A model generated the notes under the pieces. The model saw only the letters and a list, made by a program, of their open reading frames with translations, searched no databases and had not been told where the DNA came from. Made by a program: the position numbers and the translations under genes. Positions 52,187-60,281 of a stretch of DNA of 64,000 nucleotides are shown here, piece after piece. Numbering within the stretch: position 1 is the stretch's first letter; each line of letters starts with the position of its first letter. Where the stretch lies: NCBI GenBank assembly GCA_965216885.1, contig OZ244209.1:2356001-2420000 (forward strand), given 5' to 3'. This stretch comes from CAYNJG01 sp965216885 (GTDB taxonomy: Bacteria > Planctomycetota > Planctomycetia > Pirellulales > Pirellulaceae).

Positions 52187-54793
52187 TTGCTCGCGGACCC
52201 TGTCATAATAAAACCGCGGTCAATCGCAGTATTCACAGTTGCGGAAAAGGCGGAAGAATTGAGCCATAGCCGAATCACCAGTGCACGTTGCCGGAAACCT
52301 GTCGTTGAAACCCTTGAGACACGACGCCTTCTGGACAGCAGCGGACTCACGGGCGCAGAACTCGCTGACCTCGATGACAACGGCGTCGTGAATTTCGCCG
52401 ATTTCCTTCGGCTCTCCCGGAACTTTGGCAACCAGGTTGAATCTCGGGCCCAGGGCGACATAGATTGTGACGGGGTTGTTGGGTTCCCGGATTTTCTCAC
52501 TCTTTCCGGCCACTTCGGAGAACGAATCAACGGGAACGGCAATAACGGACAGGGACCGGACCGACGGCCCGTCAAACCGCGAGGGCAGTTGGCAAGCTCT
52601 CAGTTCCGTCAGAGTCGAGCGGCCTTCACCGACTCCATTGGTCAGTCACGCAATAACGGACGCCCCTTTCAGAACGTTGACGCGAACGCTGAGGGCATCT
52701 ACTACCCCGTACTCGTCGCCGGAAGCGCATCAGCGACGCCCACCGACTCGCCAGACGCGAGGATCGATCCCAACACCACAACATCACCGTACGCTGGGGT
52801 CGGCAGCATCGAAGTGACACATCCGGACCTGGGCACGTTTCTCTGTACCGGAACTCCCATTACGCCAACGCACGTGCTGTCAGCGGGCCACTGCTTTGAC
52901 ATCGATAGCGACGGCACGCCGGACGATGGCCTAACGGTCAGATTCTATCTCAACAACGGTTCGGATCTATCGTCGACCCATGTCGCGTCGTCCATTGAGA
53001 TCCATCCCGATTTCGGCGGCTTCAACACGGGCGGCGTGCATGACGACCTCTCCATCATCGGCTTCGATGAAGCGCTGCCAGCAGATACTCCTATCTACCC
53101 ACTGTCGTTGGAGGCACTCTCGATTGGGCATACACTGGAATTGGTCGGTTATGGTTTGTCCGGATTCGGCGACTCTGGGTATTCGGTTGATCCAACTTAC
53201 GTCGACAAACGAGTGGGCGCCAATGCAGCGGATCTTTTCATTGTCGAAGACGACGTGGAAGGAAGCGACGTCCATGAAGTGTTCATGTACGACTTCGACG
53301 GACCAGCTGGCGGGCAAGACTTCTTCCCGGGAGCTTCGTTAGGCAATGATGTTGAGACAACCGTTGGCGGCGGCGATTCGGGCGGTCCGGCATTTATCGA
53401 TATCGGTGGCACCAAGACGATTTTCGGAATCAACACCTTCAGTTACGAACTGGCGGGCGTCACAGCGCCGGTTGGCTTTTTTGATTCGCTGGGTGGCGGA
53501 GTGATCCTTGCGCCGTATGCGGACTGGATTGCGACCGTTGCGTCAGGAGCTGTGCCGTCGAACAACGCTCCCAGCTTCAACGCCAGCGAGAACGTCGTCG
53601 TGTCCGAAGACGCTGGGTCGATCCAGATCGACTGGGCCGCGAACATTACTGCCAACGACTCGGGCCAAGCGACCGAGTTCGAAATACTCTCCAACTCAAA
53701 TCCCGATCTCTTTGCGACTCCGCCTCAACTGGCCCCGGACGGCCAGCTTACCTTTGCAACAATGGCCGACGCCAATGGATCGGCGAACCTGGAGGTTGTC
53801 CTCCGAGATGACGGAGGCACCCAGTTTGGCGGCGTCGACACGTCCCCCATCGCGCAGCTGACCATCACTGTGGAACCCGTCAATGACCAGCCGACCTTTG
53901 CAATTCAGGGCGATGTGGTGGTGGACCTGGACGCAGGCGCTCAGCTTATCCCGAGTTTCCTGACCAACTTTGAGCCAGGCGGTGGCGAGAGCGAGCAATC
54001 AATCGCCGAGGTAATCCTGACGCATGACAATGAAGCCCTGTTCTTGTCCGCACCCTCGGTCGACACCGACGGCGCCCTGTCGTTCACGCCCGCAGCCGAG
54101 GCCTCCGGACAAGCGACCGTGATGCTGTCAATACGTGATACGGGCGGAACAGAAAACGGAGGAATTGACCAATCCGAGATCCAGTCATTTACGATCACCG
54201 TCAACGAACTCCCGGATTCTGACCCTCTGTTTAGCCTGACGGGCGACGTCTTCGTCGAAGAAGACTCTGGCCGGCACACGGTTCCAATGTTCGTGACGGA
54301 CGTCCATCCGGACATCGTCGACTTCCTCCTCACCCACGACAACCTGGACCTCTTCTCCCAAGAGCCAGACATCCGGCCGGGTGGGCAATTACAATTCGCA
54401 ACATCCGACGACGCTTTTGGCGTAGCGGAAGTTACTGTCACTGGAATTGACGAAGACGGCTCGACCGTGGACGTCGCCGGCTTTGCCATTGTTGTGAGTC
54501 CGATCGACGATGATGCGGAAGAAATCGTCTCGCCGGCCCTCATGGCCCTGCGGGATCGATTCAAGACACGGATTCTTACTGTCGAGTCTCTGCCGCAGCG
54601 CCAAGCACTCCACAATAGAATGATGCGGATCACGGCGCAGTATGACGGCGATAGTCAACCGCTGCAGATGCAACTTTCTGCGCTTCGATCACAGTTGTCC
54701 GCATTGGCCGACTCCACCTTGCTTCCAGCCGAGCCCGCGGCGGAATTGCTGGACATTATCGATCAGATGCTCGACGCCCTTGAAAGCCAGTGA
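52187..54793 (+). CDS. Exported trypsin-like protease with dockerin and Ig-like repeats
   Basis: Up to 868 residues. No ATG start was seen: TTG at 52187 opens the frame, and a TTG at 52259, nearer the export motif, is an alternative. The N-terminus has ETLETRRLLDSS (planctomycete export motif, near 41-52), then two dockerin-like loops ending LSRNFG and LSGHFG (about 62-111). The protease domain (about 200-455) has the full triad: His235 in LSAGHC, Asp287 in HDDLSIIGFD, Ser398 in GGGDSGGPAF. Three cadherin/Ig-like repeats follow (about 460-790), each opening VVSEDAG-, VVDLDAG- or FVEEDSG-like. A short helical end closes the protein. The substrate is unknown. Confidence 0.88.
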   Translation: MLADPVIIKPRSIAVFTVAEKAEELSHSRITSARCRKPVVETLETRRLLDSSGLTGAELADLDDNGVVNFADFLRLSRNFGNQVESRAQGDIDCDGVVGFPDFLTLSGHFGERINGNGNNGQGPDRRPVKPRGQLASSQFRQSRAAFTDSIGQSRNNGRPFQNVDANAEGIYYPVLVAGSASATPTDSPDARIDPNTTTSPYAGVGSIEVTHPDLGTFLCTGTPITPTHVLSAGHCFDIDSDGTPDDGLTVRFYLNNGSDLSSTHVASSIEIHPDFGGFNTGGVHDDLSIIGFDEALPADTPIYPLSLEALSIGHTLELVGYGLSGFGDSGYSVDPTYVDKRVGANAADLFIVEDDVEGSDVHEVFMYDFDGPAGGQDFFPGASLGNDVETTVGGGDSGGPAFIDIGGTKTIFGINTFSYELAGVTAPVGFFDSLGGGVILAPYADWIATVASGAVPSNNAPSFNASENVVVSEDAGSIQIDWAANITANDSGQATEFEILSNSNPDLFATPPQLAPDGQLTFATMADANGSANLEVVLRDDGGTQFGGVDTSPIAQLTITVEPVNDQPTFAIQGDVVVDLDAGAQLIPSFLTNFEPGGGESEQSIAEVILTHDNEALFLSAPSVDTDGALSFTPAAEASGQATVMLSIRDTGGTENGGIDQSEIQSFTITVNELPDSDPLFSLTGDVFVEEDSGRHTVPMFVTDVHPDIVDFLLTHDNLDLFSQEPDIRPGGQLQFATSDDAFGVAEVTVTGIDEDGSTVDVAGFAIVVSPIDDDAEEIVSPALMALRDRFKTRILTVESLPQRQALHNRMMRITAQYDGDSQPLQMQLSALRSQLSALADSTLLPAEPAAELLDIIDQMLDALESQ

Positions 54794-55373
54794 TGGCGTC
54801 GCGCTAAACCGAGCGACAGCGATCGTCATTTGCACCAAGCCGCGGCCTTTTCTCCAGCGTGATCGAGGCTCGGCCGAGCCGAACATACCGTCCTCAGCCC
54901 AGCGTCAGAACACCTACCTTTTGCCATTTCATAGGCAAAGCCCGGCCGCGAACATAATTGGTCGCAATTAGTCCGGCACCTTATGAACAACTGGTCTGCG
55001 AACGCAGCTCTGCAACTTGTTTTGCGGACAGGATCGCTGACATCACGGCGGTACGCGTCGCCTCGAGCCTGCTGCTCCTTAAGCTCTACGGCAACCCGAT
55101 ACTCATGCGTCCTCCGAGTCTGGAAAACCCGCAAACGCCAGACCTACTGAGGTTGTTCCGTTCATCAAAGCGATGCCCTTACGCGACAGACCAGGAATAC
55201 GCATCGAAACCGCAACGTGCTCGGAAAGGAATGCCCCGCCTAGCTAATTTTCTCCCCGCCGCAGGAGGGGAATCGACATAGGTTTCAGATAGGCCTTTTT
55301 GAATCCTTAACAGTCGGGGGAGCAAAGTGTTTGTCGTGCATCAGTAATCATATTTACGGCGAGGGGAAATCTA
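54794..55373. other. Intergenic region with a solo palindrome, no gene
   Basis: GGCTCGGCCGAGCC at 54867-54880 is a perfect 14-base palindrome and resembles the arm ends of the repeat families at 27035 and 37296. The open frames here have no ribosome site or family. The stretch upstream of 55374 contains GAGGGG, the ribosome site of the next gene. No terminator was identified. Confidence 0.4.
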
Positions 55374-55997
55374 ATGTTGGGTAGTTACATACAACGAGCT
55401 TGCGTGGTGCTGATCTTTTCGATTGGCAGCGTTTCGATCGCAGAGAGCCCACAGGACGTGGTAAAAATTGAAGAATACTGGGAACTTAGTATCAAAGATC
55501 CGGATGCGAGTTACGCCGCACCGCAGATAACCAATGCTTTCGCTCCGGTGAAACAGGGTGAAGTCCTGTACGCCACGTTCAATTTGAACCATCGCCTCGG
55601 CAACGATGTTTTCGAAGCAGGGGGCCTCGAGCTGGAGCTTTGGCACGGCGACCTGCTGCTGGGACGGAAAAGCTCGGACAAACAAGGCTTGCTTGCGACT
55701 CCCGGAGAAGTCGTCAAGTGGCGTCAGGTCATCGACATCAGTGACAATGGTGTCATCCGCTTCTCGATCAAGGATGGTACGTCGACGACGTGGGGAACCT
55801 TCGGTAGCAGCCTCTCGCTGGCAATCGCCACGACTTTGCAGTCGCTTAATGACTACCACCCAAACGACTCCATCAATCACTCCGGCACTGTCTTCGCAGC
55901 CAACCGGGTGAACTATCGAAAGCTTGCCAGGGTCATTGCAACGCTTCGATCTGGCCAGACCGTGACACTCTACACCGTCCCTACGGAGGACAACTAA
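55374..55997 (+). CDS. Exported protein of unknown function heading the Tad-like operon
   Basis: A 207-residue exported protein. The ATG has GAGGGG eight bases upstream. Signal peptide about residues 7-22 (ACVVLIFSIGSVSIAES). The mature part is beta-rich (YWELSIKDPDASYAAPQITNAF, GLELELWHGDLLLGRKSSDKQG) with no family recognised. It precedes a set of TadG/TadE-like genes by 44 bases on the same strand, so it is probably co-transcribed and may be a pilus-associated exported protein. Confidence 0.8.
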   Translation: MLGSYIQRACVVLIFSIGSVSIAESPQDVVKIEEYWELSIKDPDASYAAPQITNAFAPVKQGEVLYATFNLNHRLGNDVFEAGGLELELWHGDLLLGRKSSDKQGLLATPGEVVKWRQVIDISDNGVIRFSIKDGTSTTWGTFGSSLSLAIATTLQSLNDYHPNDSINHSGTVFAANRVNYRKLARVIATLRSGQTVTLYTVPTEDN

Positions 55998-56041
55998 CTT
56001 GAGGGTTCGCTTCGTTAAACCAATATCAGTCAGGATCTACC

Positions 56042-57172
56042 GTGCGTACAACACCGAATCAAAAACAGAAGAGTTCAAGGAAGGGTAGCGTCGTCGTCCT
56101 GTCGGCTGTCATGATGATCTTCCTGGTCGGATTGCTTGCCTTTGGCGTCGACCTTGGATTGGCTTATATAAGCCGAGCGGAGCTGCAGCGTTCCGCCGAC
56201 GCAGCCGCCATCTCCGCCGCCTACGACCTCCTGGATCAACAGCTCGAGAACCCGTTTGATCCCCCTTCAGACACTCTGGCACGCGCCACGGCAATCGATT
56301 TCGCCCGCCGCAATTCGGTAGCGAACGGGTCGCCTACTGTCCCGGACGCGGATATCGAGATCGGTTTCCTGGCTTCCCCGAGTGGATCAATCAGTTCCGG
56401 TGTCGGCACGTCGAACGCCGTTCGCGTAACGGTAAAGAAGACCCAGTTGGTAAATGGCGAAACGCCCTTCTTCTTCGCTCAGGTTTTTGGGCACACGGGG
56501 ATTCAACAACAGAAGTCTTCCACGGCCGCCTTTGTCTCTGCATTTGGCGGCTTCGCCGCGCCTTCCGACGGCGGCAACCTGGAAATCCTTCCGTTTGCGC
56601 TTGATTCCGATACCTGGGATGCCCTCCTCGATTCGGAGACGACGGACGATTGGACATGGAACGCAGACACCGAAACCGTCGAGCCCGGGGGAGACGGCAT
56701 CTACGAAGTAAACCTCTTCCCTCAGGGGACGGGCAGCCCGGGAAACCGTGGAACGGTCGACATCGGCGAAAGCGGGAATAGCAACGCGGATATCAAACGA
56801 CAGATCCTTGACGGAGTCAGTCCCGATGACCTTGAGCATCACGGGGGCAAACTGGAGTTCGACGAGTGCGGCAAGCTGGAGCTAAATGGTGACACCGGCA
56901 TCAGCGCCGCGGTCAAAGCGCAGTTGGAGACGATTAAGGGCGAGCCGCGGATAATCCCCATTTTTCAGTCAGTGGCAGGCAATGGCAACAACGCGAACTA
57001 CACCATCACGAAGTTTGCTGGTATTCGCATTCTCGAAGTGAAACTCACCGGAAAAATGAGCAACAAACGAGTTGTGATTCAACCGGCCGCGATTCGAACT
57101 CGGGGCGGCATACCGTCTCCCGGTGGTTCGAGCAGCTACTACATCTTTTCGCCCGTTAGCATCGTCCAGTGA
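56042..57172 (+). CDS. TadG-like pseudopilin protein
   Basis: A 376-residue protein with a GTG start and AGGA seven bases upstream. The N-terminal helix (about residues 17-42: VVVLSAVMMIFLVGLLAFGVDLGLAYI) is followed by SRAELQRSADAAAISAAYDLL, the classic TadG-like segment. The rest is a large beta-rich outer domain with GESGNSNADIKRQIL and GVSPDDLEHHGG. Such proteins are minor components of Flp/Tad pilus systems. It is the first of several in this operon. No TadA ATPase, TadB/C platform or prepilin peptidase is in the window. Confidence 0.85.
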   Translation: MRTTPNQKQKSSRKGSVVVLSAVMMIFLVGLLAFGVDLGLAYISRAELQRSADAAAISAAYDLLDQQLENPFDPPSDTLARATAIDFARRNSVANGSPTVPDADIEIGFLASPSGSISSGVGTSNAVRVTVKKTQLVNGETPFFFAQVFGHTGIQQQKSSTAAFVSAFGGFAAPSDGGNLEILPFALDSDTWDALLDSETTDDWTWNADTETVEPGGDGIYEVNLFPQGTGSPGNRGTVDIGESGNSNADIKRQILDGVSPDDLEHHGGKLEFDECGKLELNGDTGISAAVKAQLETIKGEPRIIPIFQSVAGNGNNANYTITKFAGIRILEVKLTGKMSNKRVVIQPAAIRTRGGIPSPGGSSSYYIFSPVSIVQ

Positions 57173-57195
57173 ACTGACCACGAGGAACTGTAAGT

Positions 57196-57633
57196 ATGCA
57201 AATGAAAGTTCGTACAGCACGTCAGCGTCGAGGCACGGCTGTTGCCGAATTCGCAATGGTTGTCCCCTTATTTGTGGCTCTCGTGCTGGGGATGTTCGAA
57301 TTTGGAAGAGGCATCATGGTCCAGCAAATGCTGGTCAATGCGAGCCGCGAGGGAGCGAGGACCGCAGTCGTCGACGGCGCTACGACGGCGCTGGTGGCAG
57401 AACGGATCGAGTCAGTACTGGCACCCGGCAGTGTGAATGGCGCAACGATCGAGTACTACGTCAACGATTCGATCGTGGCTGATCCGACGGGATCCAACTC
57501 GGGATCGAGTGATGCGATTGGAGTTGAAGTCAGCATCGCATACGCCGACGTGAGTTGGTTCCCCCTGCCGCGATACCTCGCGGAGGTAGTACTTCGAGCC
57601 AGGTCGGACATGCGCCGTGAAACGTCGCAGTGA
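57196..57633 (+). CDS. TadE-like pseudopilin
   Basis: A 145-residue protein. The ATG follows GAGGAA by about nine bases. The N-terminus RQRRGTAVAEFAMVVPLFVALVLGMFEFGRGIMVQQMLVNASREGART is the standard TadE pattern, with the Glu in VAEF acting like the pilin +5 Glu. It is probably cleaved by a Tad-specific prepilin peptidase and placed in the membrane as a minor pilin. It follows the TadG-like gene by 23 bases. Confidence 0.88.
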   Translation: MQMKVRTARQRRGTAVAEFAMVVPLFVALVLGMFEFGRGIMVQQMLVNASREGARTAVVDGATTALVAERIESVLAPGSVNGATIEYYVNDSIVADPTGSNSGSSDAIGVEVSIAYADVSWFPLPRYLAEVVLRARSDMRRETSQ

Positions 57634-57870
57634 GTCGGCCGCGCCGGCATCAGCCAGCTGGCCGCTATACGATACCCACGTCCAAAAGCAGAAGCCTCTC
57701 TACGGGCCGCCGCGGCATTGCAGAGCTTCTACCCCAACTTCGTGTGGAATGTTGCAACTTCCGCACCTGTTGAGCTTTGTAGACTAGCCTTCAGGAAGGT
57801 GAGCGTTGACTCGCAAAGCGGGCCGCGCCACACAGGCGTCACCTAAACCGAATTCTTTCTCCAGCTCAAA

Positions 57871-58305
57871 ATGACGGAGCAGTGCATTAACAACTCGATG
57901 TACGAATCGACCAGTGCGACGCGCAGGCGAAAGGGCGGGGCACTCGTCGAGTTTGTGATTTGCCTACCGGTCTTTCTCATGATCGCAATCGGCACGATCG
58001 AATCCTGTCGGATGATATACGTACGGCAGTCCGTCCAAATCGCGGCTTACGAATGTGCGAGACTTTCCATCACACCGGGAGTTGCAGTCGAAGACGTAGA
58101 AGACCTTGCATTTGTCCTCCTCACCGGCAGAGGGCTGGAAGGGCACAGTCTGGTATTGTCAACGGACAATCTCCCCGAGTTGGAATACGGGGATTTGTTG
58201 GCTGTCACGGTGACCGTGCCGGTGATTGAGAATACAGTTTTTGGGCGATGGAGCCTTAACGAATCCAGTATCGACGGAACGGTTACTATCATGGCGGAGT
58301 ATTGA
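57871..58305 (+). CDS. TadE-like pseudopilin, second copy
   Basis: A 144-residue protein. After a short polar N-terminus comes RRRKGGALVEFVICLPVFLMIAIGTIESCRMIYVRQSVQIAAYECARL, again the TadE pattern. An earlier gap of 237 bases without a recognised feature separates it from the preceding gene, so it may have its own promoter. Its stop overlaps the next start as TGATG. Confidence 0.85.
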   Translation: MTEQCINNSMYESTSATRRRKGGALVEFVICLPVFLMIAIGTIESCRMIYVRQSVQIAAYECARLSITPGVAVEDVEDLAFVLLTGRGLEGHSLVLSTDNLPELEYGDLLAVTVTVPVIENTVFGRWSLNESSIDGTVTIMAEY

Positions 58306-59396
58306 TGCGTATGTCCAAGTCATTACGCGCCGGCGGCAGTATTGTCGTACTGGTGATATTGCTTCCTTTTGTGTTTGCAATCGTTGCCTATAGCATCAAC
58401 GTCGCCTATCTGGAACTCGTACGCACAGAACTGCAAATAGCAACGGACCTTGCCGTTCGGGCAAGTGGTCGGACTCTGGCGATGACGGGTGACCAGAACC
58501 GTGCCAGACTGGCCGCTGATCTCCTTCTGGATTCGAATCTGGTTGCAGGCAAGCGTCTCCCTTCGGCTAGAGTCGAATTCGGCGTCTCAACACGCTATTC
58601 AGAATCGGAACGGTACGACTATGTGTCCGGCGGTAGCCCGAACGCCGTTTACATTAATTCCGATTCTGCTCTTGCGAAGATCAAGCCAATATTCCCGACG
58701 TTTGGCGTGCCGTTGGAGATTCGCCCCATCAAGTCTGCCATATGTACTCAGCTGGAACTTGACATCGCCCTCGTGCTCGACCGATCCGGATCCATGGCTT
58801 ACGCAGACTATGAATCATCGCGGCTCGCCGTGCCCGCGTCCGCCCCGGATGGTTGGTCGTTCGGAGATGCTGCTCCGCCGGACTCTCGATGGATCGACCT
58901 CTGCAATTCCATTTCGCAGTTCGTTGACATCCTCAAACTCACCAGTCATGACGAACGCGTGTCACTTGTGACCTATAACTCGCAAGCAAAAACAGACGTC
59001 AAACTGACGGATGATTACACGTCAATTGCCACGTTCCTGGAGCAGTATACGCAGAATTTCAACGGGGGCGCTACCAACGTCGGAGGTGGAATTCTGGAGG
59101 GAGCCAAGACTCTGAGTGACAAGGCAACCGCGCGTCCGTGGGCCACTCGCGTGCTCATTGTACTGACAGATGGAAATCACAACATCGGGACAGACCCCGT
59201 CTACGCCGCCGACTCCGCGGCAAATGAGAAAATCAACGTTTTCTCCGTAACGTTTTCGGACGAAGCCGACACAGAAACGATGCAGACCGTTGCGACCGCC
59301 GGCAGCGGCAAGCACTTCCACGCATCGAACGGAAGTGAGCTGGCGGAAGCTTTTGAGGACATTGCCCGTAGCCTTCCTTCCATCATTACCTACTAA
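58305..59396 (+). CDS. TadG-like protein with VWA domain
   Basis: A 363-residue membrane protein. I start it at the ATG at 58305, which overlaps the previous stop, rather than the TTG three bases earlier. The N-terminal helix is SIVVLVILLPFVFAIVAYSINVAYL. The von Willebrand A domain starts near residue 153 (DIALVLDRSGSMA), with the metal site DxSxS at 159-163, a conserved Thr-containing loop (NGGATNVGGGI), and VLIVLTDGNHN. It should bind a divalent metal and mediate adhesion or partner binding outside the membrane. Within the operon it could form a pilus tip or base element. Confidence 0.88.
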   Translation: MRMSKSLRAGGSIVVLVILLPFVFAIVAYSINVAYLELVRTELQIATDLAVRASGRTLAMTGDQNRARLAADLLLDSNLVAGKRLPSARVEFGVSTRYSESERYDYVSGGSPNAVYINSDSALAKIKPIFPTFGVPLEIRPIKSAICTQLELDIALVLDRSGSMAYADYESSRLAVPASAPDGWSFGDAAPPDSRWIDLCNSISQFVDILKLTSHDERVSLVTYNSQAKTDVKLTDDYTSIATFLEQYTQNFNGGATNVGGGILEGAKTLSDKATARPWATRVLIVLTDGNHNIGTDPVYAADSAANEKINVFSVTFSDEADTETMQTVATAGSGKHFHASNGSELAEAFEDIARSLPSIITY

Positions 59397-59398
59397 CG

Positions 59399-59872
59399 AT
59401 GTCAGCACGAACTCACCGAAATAGCCGCCAGGGGGCTGCGCTCGTCGAGTTTTCTCTGACGTTTCCGATTATTGTCTTTTCGGTGTTTGGATTCATCGAA
59501 TTCTGTTCGGCATTTCTCTGCCAGAACACTGCCGACACCGCAGCATACGAAGCCGCTCGGGCAGTAATGGTACCGGGCGCAACCGCCAATGAAGCGATCG
59601 CAACCGCGGAGACACTGCTGGCCCGGGCGCGAATTACAGATTCGACCATCATCGTCACGCCGAGCGTAATCGAAGAGGACACGTCCCTCGTCACCGTTGA
59701 AGTACAAATCCCCATGGAAGGCAATTCATGGGGCCCCGGCTCCTGGTTTCTTGGTGGAACTGTTAGCAGCAGTGTTACTTTGCTTTGCGAGCGTTCTCCA
59801 ATAGTACGGATCACCGGTGTGCCTGCCATCAAGGCCAAACGGACGCGAATGAATACGAAGGCGGAACTCTAG
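59399..59872 (+). CDS. TadE-like pseudopilin, third copy
   Basis: A 157-residue protein starting two bases after the VWA gene's stop. The segment RQGAALVEFSLTFPIIVFSVFGFIEFCSAFLCQNTADTAAYEAARAV is the TadE pattern with the Glu in LVEF. The rest is a small beta-rich domain. The downstream 100 bases hold no gene I can support. Confidence 0.88.
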   Translation: MSARTHRNSRQGAALVEFSLTFPIIVFSVFGFIEFCSAFLCQNTADTAAYEAARAVMVPGATANEAIATAETLLARARITDSTIIVTPSVIEEDTSLVTVEVQIPMEGNSWGPGSWFLGGTVSSSVTLLCERSPIVRITGVPAIKAKRTRMNTKAEL

Positions 59873-59968
59873 ATTCATTTCTTGCGGTGGGGGCCAAATC
59901 CAGTGGGCACGCCAACCCAAGTTCGAATTGCAGGCAATTGAAATCGTCCGTCGCCGGCAGGCGTGAAA

Positions 59969-60220
59969 TCAACGGTAGATCTCCACTCGCGTCAGGGTTG
60001 CCGGACATCCAAACGCCATCACGGAATCTCCCGGACGCAGATCTCTCAAACGTTTCCCCACTTCGATCGGCCAGATATTAGGACGAGGCCATCGCCATGC
60101 GATGACGATTCCGCTCGAGCAATCCGCACGTTGATACTCGAAGTACAACGCATGGCAGCTTTCCAGCGTAACAGCGGGCGTGCAATCAGAATTCCGCGTG
60201 ACGCCGGCTGGCAAGTCCAT
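59969..60220 (-). CDS. Possible small protein of 83 residues
   Basis: An open frame with plausible protein character (ALYFEYQRADCSSGIVIAWRWPRPNIWPIEVGKRLRDL, then RPGDSVMAFGCPATLTRVEIYR) but no recognised family and no clear ribosome site. It lies downstream of the gene at 60282 on the same strand, 61 bases away. The RPGDSV segment faintly recalls Hint-type domains; I would not press that. It might be a small gene or a remnant. Confidence 0.35.
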   Translation of the reverse strand: MDLPAGVTRNSDCTPAVTLESCHALYFEYQRADCSSGIVIAWRWPRPNIWPIEVGKRLRDLRPGDSVMAFGCPATLTRVEIYR

Positions 60221-60239
60221 TGCCCAAACCCCAACAACG

Positions 60240-60257
60240 AGTGTTCATATGAACACT
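60240..60257. promoter_or_regulatory. 18-bp perfect palindrome, candidate operator
   Basis: AGTGTTCATATGAACACT is a perfect inverted repeat in the 60-base gap between 60220 and 60282. It looks like a dimeric regulator site and lies just upstream of the possible small gene at 59969-60220. No regulator is adjacent. Confidence 0.5.
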
Positions 60258-60281
60258 ACCATAGCAACCGCACACCGAAGT

